Assembly: GCF_000003195.3 (NCBI RefSeq)
Contig: NC_012877.2
Location: 19,618,294-19,682,293 of the forward strand
Reading direction: 5' to 3'
DNA length: 64,000 nucleotides
Source of the DNA: Sorghum bicolor
Lineage: Eukaryota; Streptophyta; Magnoliopsida; Poales; Poaceae
Shown here: positions 33,186 to 43,816 of the stretch, piece by piece
Layout of the letters: each line of letters opens with the position of its first letter
Numbering within the stretch: the stretch's first letter is position 1
Program-made: the position numbers and the translations under genes
Notes under the pieces: generated by a model
Databases searched by the model: none
Told to the model about the DNA's origin: nothing
What the model saw: the letters and a program-made list of their open reading frames with translations, nothing else

Positions 33186-34229
33186 ATGGCACGCACTAGG
33201 CTCACCGCTCGCAAGTCCACTGGTGGGCGGGCCCCTCGCCGTCCGTTGGCAGCTAGGAGCTCGCGACATAAGAGCAAGTTCCTAGAGGAGTTTGGGATGC
33301 CCACTTTGCTTTGGAGGGTGCTCAGTTCGATGGGGTATCCTGAAGGAAGGGAGCCTCGCTACTATTGGGATAAGGAGCCGCTTGGTGACGAGACCCTGGT
33401 GGGGATCGAGGCAGTTGTCCCTACCAGTGGAGGAGACCCTGCTTGGGGCGGTTGGGTGTACGAGTCCCGAGGTGTCACGCCTTTCCACGGTGCCAGCAGG
33501 GCAGCTTTCGCAGTTTCGAGGGACCTCATGGAGAGGTTTCCACAGGAGCTGGCCCACGCCTTCGCTGGGGTGTTTCCCCGGGGTGACCCTTACACTTCGG
33601 TGTGGGATCAGTCCGAGGTGAATGCTCTAGAGAGGAGTGCGGATGAGGACCCGCACAGTGACAGTGCAGCTATGAGTGCCATGTACGCGTTGATGAAGAC
33701 CTATGGAGGCCTGGAGCGTTGTTTGGGTCGCTTGTCCGGGTCTCTTCTCACCGTCCAGGATGAGAAGCGTCAGTTGCAGCGTGAGTTTGACTCTGAGGTT
33801 GAGAGGCTACAGGCAGAGTTGGCTCGTGTGACCAGAGAGAGAGACCAGGCAGTCCAGAAGAACAGTGAGCTGAGTCAGGACCTGCTTGCAGTGCGAGAGC
33901 AGAAGGACAGGGTGACTACTGCTCACAGGAACTGCGAGCGCATGCTAGTCCATGTGCTTGGACAGAGGAATGAAGCCTGGCACGAGGAGGACACTTTGAG
34001 GGCCCGACAGCTAGAGCTAGAGCAGCAGCTAGCTAATGCTGAGGAGTACAATGAAAACTTGCATGAGGAGATCCACCAGCTGCATAACCAGCTCCACCCT
34101 CACCACCTGCCTAGAGCAGCGGAGCTAGACTCTGAGGACGAGATGGACGTGGATCCCGAGATAGGAGCAGCTGCTAGTGGTGATGAAGATGAGGATGGCT
34201 CCGGCATGGACAGTGACCATAGCGAGTAG
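33186..34229 (+). CDS. Histone H3 tail-mimic protein, plus copy 1 (intact)
   Basis: 347 residues, no stop or frameshift, same architecture as the copy at 26777-27820: H3-like tail, central region, coiled coil, acidic tail. The tail differs by one residue (PRRPLAA instead of PRHPLAA), so it still keeps the ARKSTGG segment and K9. Other changes are few, for example GGWVYES for VGWLYES. It lies between primer site and gag. It remains open although the downstream gag-pol is broken by a deletion and stops. Confidence 0.85.
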   Translation: MARTRLTARKSTGGRAPRRPLAARSSRHKSKFLEEFGMPTLLWRVLSSMGYPEGREPRYYWDKEPLGDETLVGIEAVVPTSGGDPAWGGWVYESRGVTPFHGASRAAFAVSRDLMERFPQELAHAFAGVFPRGDPYTSVWDQSEVNALERSADEDPHSDSAAMSAMYALMKTYGGLERCLGRLSGSLLTVQDEKRQLQREFDSEVERLQAELARVTRERDQAVQKNSELSQDLLAVREQKDRVTTAHRNCERMLVHVLGQRNEAWHEEDTLRARQLELEQQLANAEEYNENLHEEIHQLHNQLHPHHLPRAAELDSEDEMDVDPEIGAAASGDEDEDGSGMDSDHSE

Positions 34230-34553
34230 ATGCTAGGGCTCTAGAGCTAGTCTTTCCTCTTTTGTGATGTATGTTGCATGGCATGTCATGTACTTTTGGA
34301 TCTGGGCTGTGTAAGACTTTATGAGTTGATGCTGAAAGTCCAGTGTATGTATGCTGGCAAGTTGGATGTACGCGAACCTTGTTGCGTGAATGTTAAGTAA
34401 TCTGTTAGTGATGTTGTGCGTGGATGACGAGTTGTTGTGCCTTTGTTTATTGTGTGAATTTATTCCCTCAGTAAATTCAGTATGGCACGATTTTACACAT
34501 TTTCTACCGGTTGATGGCAACTCCTAACGATTGCTTATCATTGGCGTATGCAG
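34230..34553 (+). other. Spacer between mimic ORF and gag, copy 1
   Basis: Non-coding, ending in GCGTATGCAG, an acceptor-like sequence directly before the gag ATG at 34554. Confidence 0.5.
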
Positions 34554-37500
34554 ATGGTGCAAACACGTGGCGGGGGTAACAGCAATCCGGGTCTTGGAGC
34601 AGGTACATCCGGAGGTGGGGCTCAACAGAATGAGGACAGAGCACCAACACCGCCCCCACCACCGCCTCCCCCGTACAGGGGCCAGGGCTACTTTCAATGC
34701 CTATATCAGTGACTGTCTGACCCAAGAGAACAATAACAACAACTACAGTGCATCCAAGTCACGTAAAAGGGCTTTTGAAGCAGGATCATCCCAGTCCAGG
34801 GCACCAGTGGCAGGGCGACAGCAGTATCGTCCTCCTGCCCCGGGTGCTAAGTTCCGACCACCGCAGAGAAGGAACACCGGGCATCCAACCCAGCAGAAGC
34901 CATACAAGGTGGTGATAGCTCCTGCCAAGCCAAAGGCAATTCAAGCCGCAGCACCTGCCACCAACAATGCGCCCAAGGGTCCGTGCTATAACTGCCACAA
35001 GATGGGGCACTTTGCTAAGGAATGTCCCTACCCCAAAAGGCAGCAGCCAACCTATCCAGCTCGTGTGCATCATTCCTCGATTGAGGAAATCCCGGAAGGA
35101 GAACCGGTAACAGCTGGTATGTTTTCTGTCAACCAACATCTTGCAGTTGTTTTGTTTGATTCTGGATCATCGCATTCATTCATGAGCCAAGCATTTGCAC
35201 AAAAGCATAATCAACCAGTTACAGATCTGGGCTATGGCTACCGCATCAGCTCAGCAGGGGCAGATGTGTTGACCAATAGAGTGGTCCGAGGGGCAACCCT
35301 GGATATAAGTGGCCGAGTTTTTCGGGTAAATCTAGTGGTCATGCCTGGGTTAGTTTTGGATGTTATCATGGGCATGAACTGGATGAGAGAATGGGATGCT
35401 GTCATAGATACTGGAAAGAGGATGTTATCTCTCAGAGAACCACAGGGCAGTAACTCTTTTCAAGTACCTCTGCCCCGTCGTCTTGACTTTGCTAGCATCT
35501 CCTGTGCTACGCACGTGGTCCCTTTACCACAGATCCCAGTAGTCTGTGAGTTCCCTGATGTGTTTCCCGAGGAGTTACCAGGACTTCCCCTAGATAGGGA
35601 GGTAGAGTTTGCAATCGAGTTGATACCAGGTACAGCACCAATATCTAGAAGGCCGTACCGGATGCCACCAAACGAACTCGCAGAGTTGAAGAAGCAACTG
35701 AAGGAGTTACTAGAAAAAGGGTTCATCCGGCCCAGCTCGTCGGAATGGGGTTGGCCAGCGTTGTTTGTGAAAAAGAAGGATCAGTCGTTGCGCATGTGCG
35801 TGGACTATCGTCCACTCAATGCAGTGACAATCAAAAATAAGTATCCCTTGCCAAGGATTGATATCCTGTTTGATCAGTTATCCAAGGCAAGAGTGTTTTC
35901 TAAGATAGATTTGAGATCTGGGTATCACCAAATCAAGATTCGTCCGCAAGATATCCCGAAGACTGCTTTTTCCACCAGGTATGGGTTGTACGAGTATCTT
36001 GTCATGTCCTTTGGGTTGACAAATGCTCCTGCATACTTTATGTATCTGATGAATTCAGTCTTTATGCCAGAATTGGATAAGTTTGTTGTAGTGTTTATCG
36101 ATGATATCCTGGTGTATTCAGAAAATGAGCAAGATCACGCCGAGCATCTGAGAATCGTGCTGACACGGTTACGAGAGCATCAGTTATATGCCAAGTTCAG
36201 CAAGTGTGAGTTCTGGTTAAAGAAAGTTCCTTTCCTAGGGCACATTCTGTCTGAAGAAGGAATTGTTGTGGATCCATCAAAAGTGCAGGAAGTCATGGAC
36301 TGGAAGGCACCAACTTCGGTCTCGGAAGTTAGAAGTTTTCTTGGTCTGGCCGGGTATTATCGTCGTTTTATACCTGACTTCTCCAAGATTGCTAAGCCAA
36401 TGACAAGTTTGCTACAAAAGGACCATAAGTTTGTCTGGGCGGAAGGGTGTGAGTTAGCCTTCCGCACCTTGCGAAAGTTGCTAACCACTGCTCCCGTTCT
36501 GGCACAACCTAATATAGAGAAGCCTTTTGATGTGTTTTGTGACGCATCGAAGAGTGGCCTGGGGTGTGTGTTGATGCAAGATGGCAGGGTGATAGCTTAT
36601 GCTTCCTGACAGTTGAGAAAGCATGAAGTCAACTATCCAACGCACGACCTTGAGTTAGCAGCCGTGGTACATGCTTTGAAGATCTAGAGACATTATCTGC
36701 TAGGAAATAAGTGTCACATTTACACCGATCACAAGAGTTTGAAGTACATCTTCACTCAGTCCGAGCTGAATATGAGGCAACGACGGTGGTTAGAGCTAAT
36801 CAAGGATTATGACCTGGAAGTTCACTATCATCCAGGCAAAGCTAATGTGGTCGCAGATGCTTTGAGTCGCAAACTACACTATCAAATGGTTCAACCGTTG
36901 TTTGAAGATGGGTTCAATCTTATGCATCCTGAGGTCTTATGTCATATACAACTCAGTTGTTCGCTCGAGAGTCAAGTCATTGAAGGTCAGAAAACAGACA
37001 AGGCTATTTTCCACATCAAAGAGAAGATCAAAGATGACCCAAAGACTCAGTTTCGGGTTGATGAGAAGGGGGTACTGTGGTTTCAACAGCGGTTAGTGGT
37101 CCCGAAAGATCGGGAATTGAAGAATCGCATCATGGATGAAGCTCATCTCTCTAAGCTTTCTATTCATCCTGGCAGTAGCAAAATGTATCAATATCTAAGG
37201 CCCCACTTTTGGTGGACCAAGATGAAGAAAGAAATAGCCGCTTACGTGGCCCGTTGTGACACGTGTTGCAGAGTTAAGGCCATCCATATGAAACCTGCAA
37301 GTCTGTTACAACCGTTATCAGTTCTGGAGTGGAAATGGGAAGAGGTCAGTATGGACTTTATCACCGGCTTACCGACAACCAGGAAGGGGAATGACTCGAT
37401 TTGGGTAATCATAGATCGATTAACCAAGTCGGCTCATTTCATTCCAGTCAAGAACACATACAGACCTCCCGAGTATGCTGATATATATATGGCTGAGATC

Positions 37501-38430
37501 GTCAAGTTGCATGGTATCCCCAAAACCATCATATCGGATAGAGGACCGCAGTTCACCGCTCACTTCTGGGAGCGCATGCATAAGAGTTTGGGGACCAGTC
37601 TGATAAGAAGCACGGCATACCATCCCCAGACTTCAGGCCAAACTGAAAGGCTAAATCAAGTGTTAGAAGATATGCTGAGGGCCTGTGTGTTATCATCCAA
37701 AGGATCGTGGGAATCGTGGTTACCTTTGGCTGAGTTCTCCTACAATAATAGTTATCAAGAGAGCATCAAGATGGCCCCGTTCGAAGCTTTGTATGGTCGA
37801 AGATGTAGAACTTCGTTAAACTGGGTGGAACCTGGGGAAAGAAGATACTATGGTATCGACTTTGTGAATGATGCCGAGAAAAAGGTGCAGATTATACAGC
37901 AACATATGCAAGCAGCGCAATCACGGCAGAAGAGTTATGCTGACAAGAGGAGAAGGCCGCTTGAGTTCAAAGTAGGCGACTATGTGTATCTCAAGGTTAC
38001 GCCAATGAAGAAAGTTCAACGTTTCCGAGTTCGAAGCAAGCTTGCACCCAAATATGTGGGACCATACCAAGTGCTAGAAAGGAAAGGCCCAGTGGCCTAC
38101 AAGGTTCAGTTACCTGAGGAGATGAGCTCGATCTTTCCGGTCTTCCATGTGTCGCAACTACGGAAATGTTTGAAGGTGCCGGAGCAAAGAATCGAACATC
38201 GAGGAATCAAGATAAAAGCGGACTTGGAATATAAAGAGCAGCCAGTGGGAATTGTGGATACCAAGGAGCGAGTAACCCGAAACAGAGTTGTTCGAACATA
38301 CAAGGTGGTTTGGAGTCATCATGACGATAGGGATGCCACTTGGGAAACAGAGGATTACTTAAAAACAGTTTATCCAAAATTTCACAAGAAATGGTTAGTA
38401 ACCCAAAATCTCGGGACGAGATTTCCCTAA
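34554..38430 (+). pseudogene. gag-pol: Gag-pol, plus copy 1: gag deletion and two stops
   Basis: From the gag ATG only about 40 codons of native gag remain. At 34673-34677 (GTACA) the poly-Pro region is fused to the end of the capsid, deleting 596 bp relative to the minus copy and shifting the frame. Downstream the pol frame has the CCHC knuckle, protease DSGSSHSF, reverse transcriptase with FIDD, RNase H, integrase and the chromodomain-type end. TGA 36607-36609 (Arg codon in the other copies) and TAG 36685-36687 (Trp in the minus copy) lie in RNase H. Loss of capsid means it could move only with helper Gag. Confidence 0.92.
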
Positions 38431-38442
38431 GGGGGGAAGGGC

Positions 38443-41400
38443 TATAACACCCTAGGTGTTAAGCATGCACTTAGCCTTGGCAAAGCAATGCATAAGCATC
38501 CTCATCAATCATAAGCATCATGAGCATGTCATTCTTTTCAAGTATGATTTTATGTGCATCATTTCATGTGTTTTAAATATGTTAAAAATATGATGCTTGC
38601 TTCTAAAATTGTGAAATATTCAAATTAGGTTGCTTTATGTGTAAGAAGAATTTAGAATATTTTTGTGCAATTTTTGGAGCTATGGAATTTGAGAAATAGA
38701 ATTTATACAAATTTTCCCAAAATGAATTTATTTAAAACCTAGAACTGAGTTTTAACTTGTAATTCAAATTTTGTTTGGAATTTGGTCTTGCTTGTCAAAG
38801 CAAAGTTGTAGAGTTTTTAATTTGGAACAACTTTGTTTTTGGGAGCAAGAGGTAAAAATGATTTAAAATTGGTCCAAATGAATTTAGAAAGAATTTGAGA
38901 AAAGAAATTCAAAAAAAAAGGGAAAGGGGGCAGGCGCTGCTGGGCCGACCCGCCTCCCTTCTGGCCCAGCTGGACAGCGCGGCCCGCGACCCACTGTCAG
39001 TCGCAGGGGTACCCCGGTGGGTGTAGATCTGGGTGTGCGTAGCCTTTTTCGTCGGTTTTCTTGAAAAAGTGTTTTCCAGAAATTGATTTAAAGTTTGTAA
39101 AATCTATATCTTGAGTTCTACAGCTCCAAATTGACTGAAATAAATTTTGGTGTGCTCTATATTTCCAGATCTACAGTTTGATGTAATTGCATGTCATGTT
39201 GGAGTAACTTTTCTGTGTGAATATATTTTATCCATGATTTTGTTAAACTTGGAAAATGCATAGTAAATAAAATATGGCTCAGAAAAATGTGAAACTTGAT
39301 TTGTTGGCTTTGCATGTGTGTTTGCTCACTGGGCAAAAGTGGGTACATATTATTTGGTGTATAAATGAATTTATGGTAATTTAAATGCTTGCATGGCAGT
39401 ACTTTATGATTTTTAATAATTAAATGGGTCATGCAATAAATCTGGAAAATTTTGTGGGTGTTTCTTATGATATTATGCAAATTGTAAAAATATGAAATCT
39501 GTTGTTTAACACTTGTATCCCAGTAGAGTGATTTTACTTGCCTTATTAATTAATCTTGTGATTTTTGTGGCTCAAAATAAGTATCCAAAAATCATGAAAA
39601 ATTTACAGTAGACTTTATGCTTAGCTAGTAGTCTCCTGTAATTTTTGTGGAATTTATTGATGAACAGAATTGCATTTGATTTTTAATGGGCTTAGAAATG
39701 AATAAAGAAAATTATGAATGGTTGTGTATGTAGGTTGAATGAAATAAGTTGGGTTTGGTGTATCTTTGAAGCATCATGGGGGTTGCTGGTTGCATTTGAA
39801 AAATATCTGTAGAAGAGAATGCAACAGATGCTTAATTTAGTTATTGTTCCCGGATGATGTTGACTACCTTGTAATAAGCACGACCCAGTGCATCACCTAT
39901 GCATCATAACATGACTCCTTCGACACTCTCTCTTACAAGCATCCACTCGGGCATCTCACACTCCACTCATGAGCATATATGCATCATACAGGCTCGCAGG
40001 AGAACGAAGTGGGACCCGAGGAACCCGAGGAGATACATGAGCAGGAACCTCCGGAAGCATAGGAACCCGGAGAGGAATTTCAAGAGTGTCCGGATCACCG
40101 ACCCAGCACGTTTGAGAAAGGCAAGCCCCGGAGCATTCTAAGTCTCCCTATTCTCGCTAACTTATATAAAGTGCTATACTTGTTCTACTGTATTGCATAT
40201 TAAGTGATAGGAGTTGCCTGATACCGTTGCTGCATGAGTACTCCTTGTTATTCCTACTCATTCAACTACCTTGTCCTATGTAGATAGGCACGGAGTCTAT
40301 GCTTAGCTTGCTTAGTTCGGTAGAAGTCGGGTGATTCCCTGTCACCTGCGAGATATAGGTGGATACCTGCTTGATTAAGCATTGGTTGCTCGGGGAAAAG
40401 AATAACCAAGTGTGGAATGAATTTGGAGACCGGGCGGGGTCTTATGGTGGGTTGACCATGGTGCCCCTGCCTGTGTCGATTAAGGACCGATCGTTGACGG
40501 CCCTCTTGTCATGTTGAACGCATGCCCCACACTTAGCTGGAAGGATAAGTCGTTCCGACCGCGAAGCCTGAACACTATCCGGGCCGGGAATCGAGCCGCC
40601 ATGCGCTGTATTGGTGATGGTTGAGGAGAACGACGAGGGCGCGGCGCGCAACCTTGGTATACCTTGGATACCTCGGTCGCCGGAACGGTCCTCGGGTACT
40701 GGCGGTGCCTGCCGAACCCGCGAATTGGTCCTGGATAGTGTAATACGGTGATCTGTAGCTCACTTGATCAGTGAGTGTGGTTTGTGTGGGGAATACCTCG
40801 CCAGCTGGTTAGAAATCGATTCGAATCGCCATCGCTCCTGGATAGTGAGCACTTGACATGAGCTTCGTCCTCGTAGTAAGGACTATGAAACACTTGGGTT
40901 ATAATGATGAATGGTTTAGGAAATGCTTTATGAGGTACTATCATAGTCTCATACTTGCTTGTAATAGCACAGGAGCAAACCTAGATAATAGGTAATGATA
41001 CTTTCAACTTGAGCAAATTAAAAGAAGAAAAGATTTAGGTAGGTTAGGGTAATAAAACCTTGCGGTCTTTGCAAAATGGTTGTCAGCTACCCCACCAAAT
41101 AGCCTTCATGATCCTTGATGAGTCTTTATTTTAAGTTTATGACGGGTAAGTCTAGCTGAGTACCTTCTCGTACTCAGGGTTCTATTCCCATGTTGTTTTG
41201 CAGATGGTCAAATGTACTATGGTTATTGCATCCTCTGTCTGTACCCAGCTATGGGTGATGACTAGACCAAGGGCGATGGTCACTCCGTCTCTTCCTTTGC
41301 TTTTGTGGGAATGACCAAACTATGGCACTGTATCAGACTTATCGTGTGTGTTGTAATTTCGAACTATGAAGCTTCCGCTACTTGAAGAACTTGGTTTGTA

Positions 41401-41624
41401 ATAACTTAAGTACTCCGATGTGTTTCATGAATGTTGTAATTTGGATGTACTTATGGATGACGGCCGCTAAACTTATTACGATCTTGGTTGTATGCGATAT
41501 GTGGTTTGAAATCCTTCGAGATTTCACGGACTACCGGGATTATATGGGCTTAAGCGTGATGGTTCGACTATGCAAATGGTCACTATTAGGCTTAATCTCT
41601 TATAATTTGGTCGGTTCTGTTACT
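38443..41624 (+). repeat. Plus-strand LTR 2 (middle), 738 bp deletion
   Basis: 3182 bp. The terminal TG is TA (TATAACACC) and the end is GTTACT instead of GTTACA. The deletion joins at 38987/38988 and removes the GC-rich block. It is preceded by the polypurine tract AAGGGGGGAAGGGC and followed by a primer site, so it serves as 3' LTR for one unit and 5' LTR for the next. Confidence 0.92.
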
Positions 41625-41626
41625 GC

Positions 41627-42448
41627 TGGCATCGGAGCAAGGTTTAGCGAGTTACTGTTCATAAGTACGTTTTAAACAAAAATCTAAACCGGTTTAGTAA
41701 AAGATTTAATTAATTAATTAATAATGATCAAGGTGTTAAACTAAGTTTTCAGAAAATTATCTAGTGTGCCATGGTCATATCCTTTATGCCCAGTTAAGGA
41801 CTCTAAGGTGGCTAGCTAAGTACTGACTTGGGGGTAATGCATCATATTTTTATTTCGTCGCTCATACGGCGTGCAATAGTATGAGTGCCATTCATTTGAG
41901 TGGTAATGTATGGATCAATTCTTCCTCTACGCCATGGTAAGTGGGAGTTGTGAGCGCATGATCGGATACACTGCTGGTCTAGGGAAGTGTTGTCAGGTGC
42001 TGTGTCATGCACACATGTTGGTGTGTCTTGGGAACAGTACCGCATGCTGGGAATTCCGTCCTGAGAGACGATGCCGTCATTAGGGCGATGATGTGGGTAG
42101 TGACACGTCACATGCATGGACGGGTGTCTGTGTATGTGAAGTGTATAGTTTTAAATTTTGTTCTGCACGATCATACTGTGGGTGGGCTGAAATGAGTTTT
42201 CTGCAGGTACCCTAACCACGTTCTCGCTTAGAACGCTAGTTACGTTATGAGCGAACGTTGTATGCCACCGCGTATACCGCTTAGTGTTAACCTTTGTTTT
42301 CTAAGTTTGTGAGATCGTAAGTTCGTACATGCATCATGTGCATTTCATATCATTGCTTACTTTCCCCCTTAATTTAATCTGTCCCAATTTTAAATGAAAT
42401 AAATAAAGGTAATCCTCGCTCTTACCCACGGTATTCCATTTGCAGCAG
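41627..42448 (+). other. Primer site and leader of plus unit 2
   Basis: Primer site TGGCATCGGAGCAAG at 41627-41641, then a leader matching 32378-33185, with the same ATG|GTAAGT donor and TTTGCAG acceptor motifs. Confidence 0.75.
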
Positions 42449-43492
42449 ATGGCACGCACTAGGCTCACCGCTCGCAAGTCCACTGGTGGGCGGGCCCCTC
42501 GCCGTCCGTTGGCAGCTAGGAGCTCGCGACATAAGAGCAAGTTCCTAGAGGAGTTTGGGATGCCCACTTTGCTTTGGAGGGTGCTCAGTTCGATGTGGTA
42601 TCCCGAAGGAAGGGAGCCTCGCTACTATTGGGATAAGGAGCCGCTTGGTGACGAGACCCTGGTGGGGATCGAGGCAGTTGTCCCTACCAGTGGAGGAGAC
42701 CCTGCTTGGGGCGGTTGGGTGTACGAGTCCCGAGGTGTCACGCCTTTCCACGGTGCCAGCAGGGCAGCTTTCGCAGTTTTGAGGGACCTCATGGAGAGGT
42801 TTCCACAGGAGCTGGCCCACACCTTCGCTGGGGTGTTTCCCCGGGGTGACCCTTACACTTCGGTGTGGGATCAGTCCGAGGTGAATGCTCTAGAGAGGAG
42901 TGCGGATGAGGACCCGCACAGTGACAGTGCAGCTATGAGTGCCATGTACGCGTTGATGAAGACCTATGGAGGCCTGGAGCGTTGTTTGGGTCGCTTGTCC
43001 GGGTCTCTTCTCACCGTCCAGGATGAGAAGCGTCAGTTGCAGCGTGAGTTTGACTCTGAGGTTGAGAGGCTACAGGCAGAGTTGGCTCGTGTGACCTGAG
43101 AGAGAGACCAGGCAGTCCAGAAGAACAGTGAGCTGAGTCAGGACCTGCTTGCAGTGCGAGAGCAGAAGGACAGGGTGACTACTGCTCACAGGAACTGCGA
43201 GCGCATGCTAGTCCATCTGCTTGGACAGAGGAATGAAGCCTGGCACGAGGAGGACACTTTGAGGGCCCGACAGCTAGAGCTAGAGCAGCAGCTAGCTAAT
43301 GCTGAGGAGTACAATGAAAACTTGCATGAGGAGATCCACCAGCTGCATAACCAGCTCCACCCTCACCACCTGCCTGGAGCAGCGGAGCTAGACTCTGAGG
43401 ACGAGATGGACGTGGATCCCGAGATAGGAGCAGCTGCTAGTGGTGATGAAGATGAGGATGGCTCCGGCATGGACAGTGACCACAGCGAGTAG
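42449..43492 (+). pseudogene. Histone H3 tail-mimic protein, plus copy 2 (truncated)
   Basis: Same ORF as at 33186, but AGA has become TGA at 43097-43099. The product would end after 216 residues, keeping the H3-like tail and central region but losing most of the coiled coil and the acidic tail. The frame stays open beyond the stop to 43492. One other visible change is Gly to Trp in SSMWYPEG. This is the only one of three copies that is broken. Confidence 0.85.
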
Positions 43493-43816
43493 ATGCTAGG
43501 GCTCTAGAGCTAGTCTTTCCTCTTTTGTGATGTATGTTGCATGGCATGTCATGTACTTTTGGATCTGGGCTGTGTAAGACTTTATGAGTTGATGCTGAAA
43601 GTCCAGTGTATGTATGCTGGCAAGTTGGATGTACGCGAACCTTGTTGCGTGAATGTTAAGTAATCTGTTAGTGATGTTGTGCGTGGATGACGAGTTGTTG
43701 TGCCTTTGTTTATTGTGTGAATTTATTCCCTCAATAAATTCAGTATGGCACGATTTTACACATTTTCTACCGGTTGATGGCAACTCCTAACGATTGCTTA
43801 TCATTGGCGTATGCAG

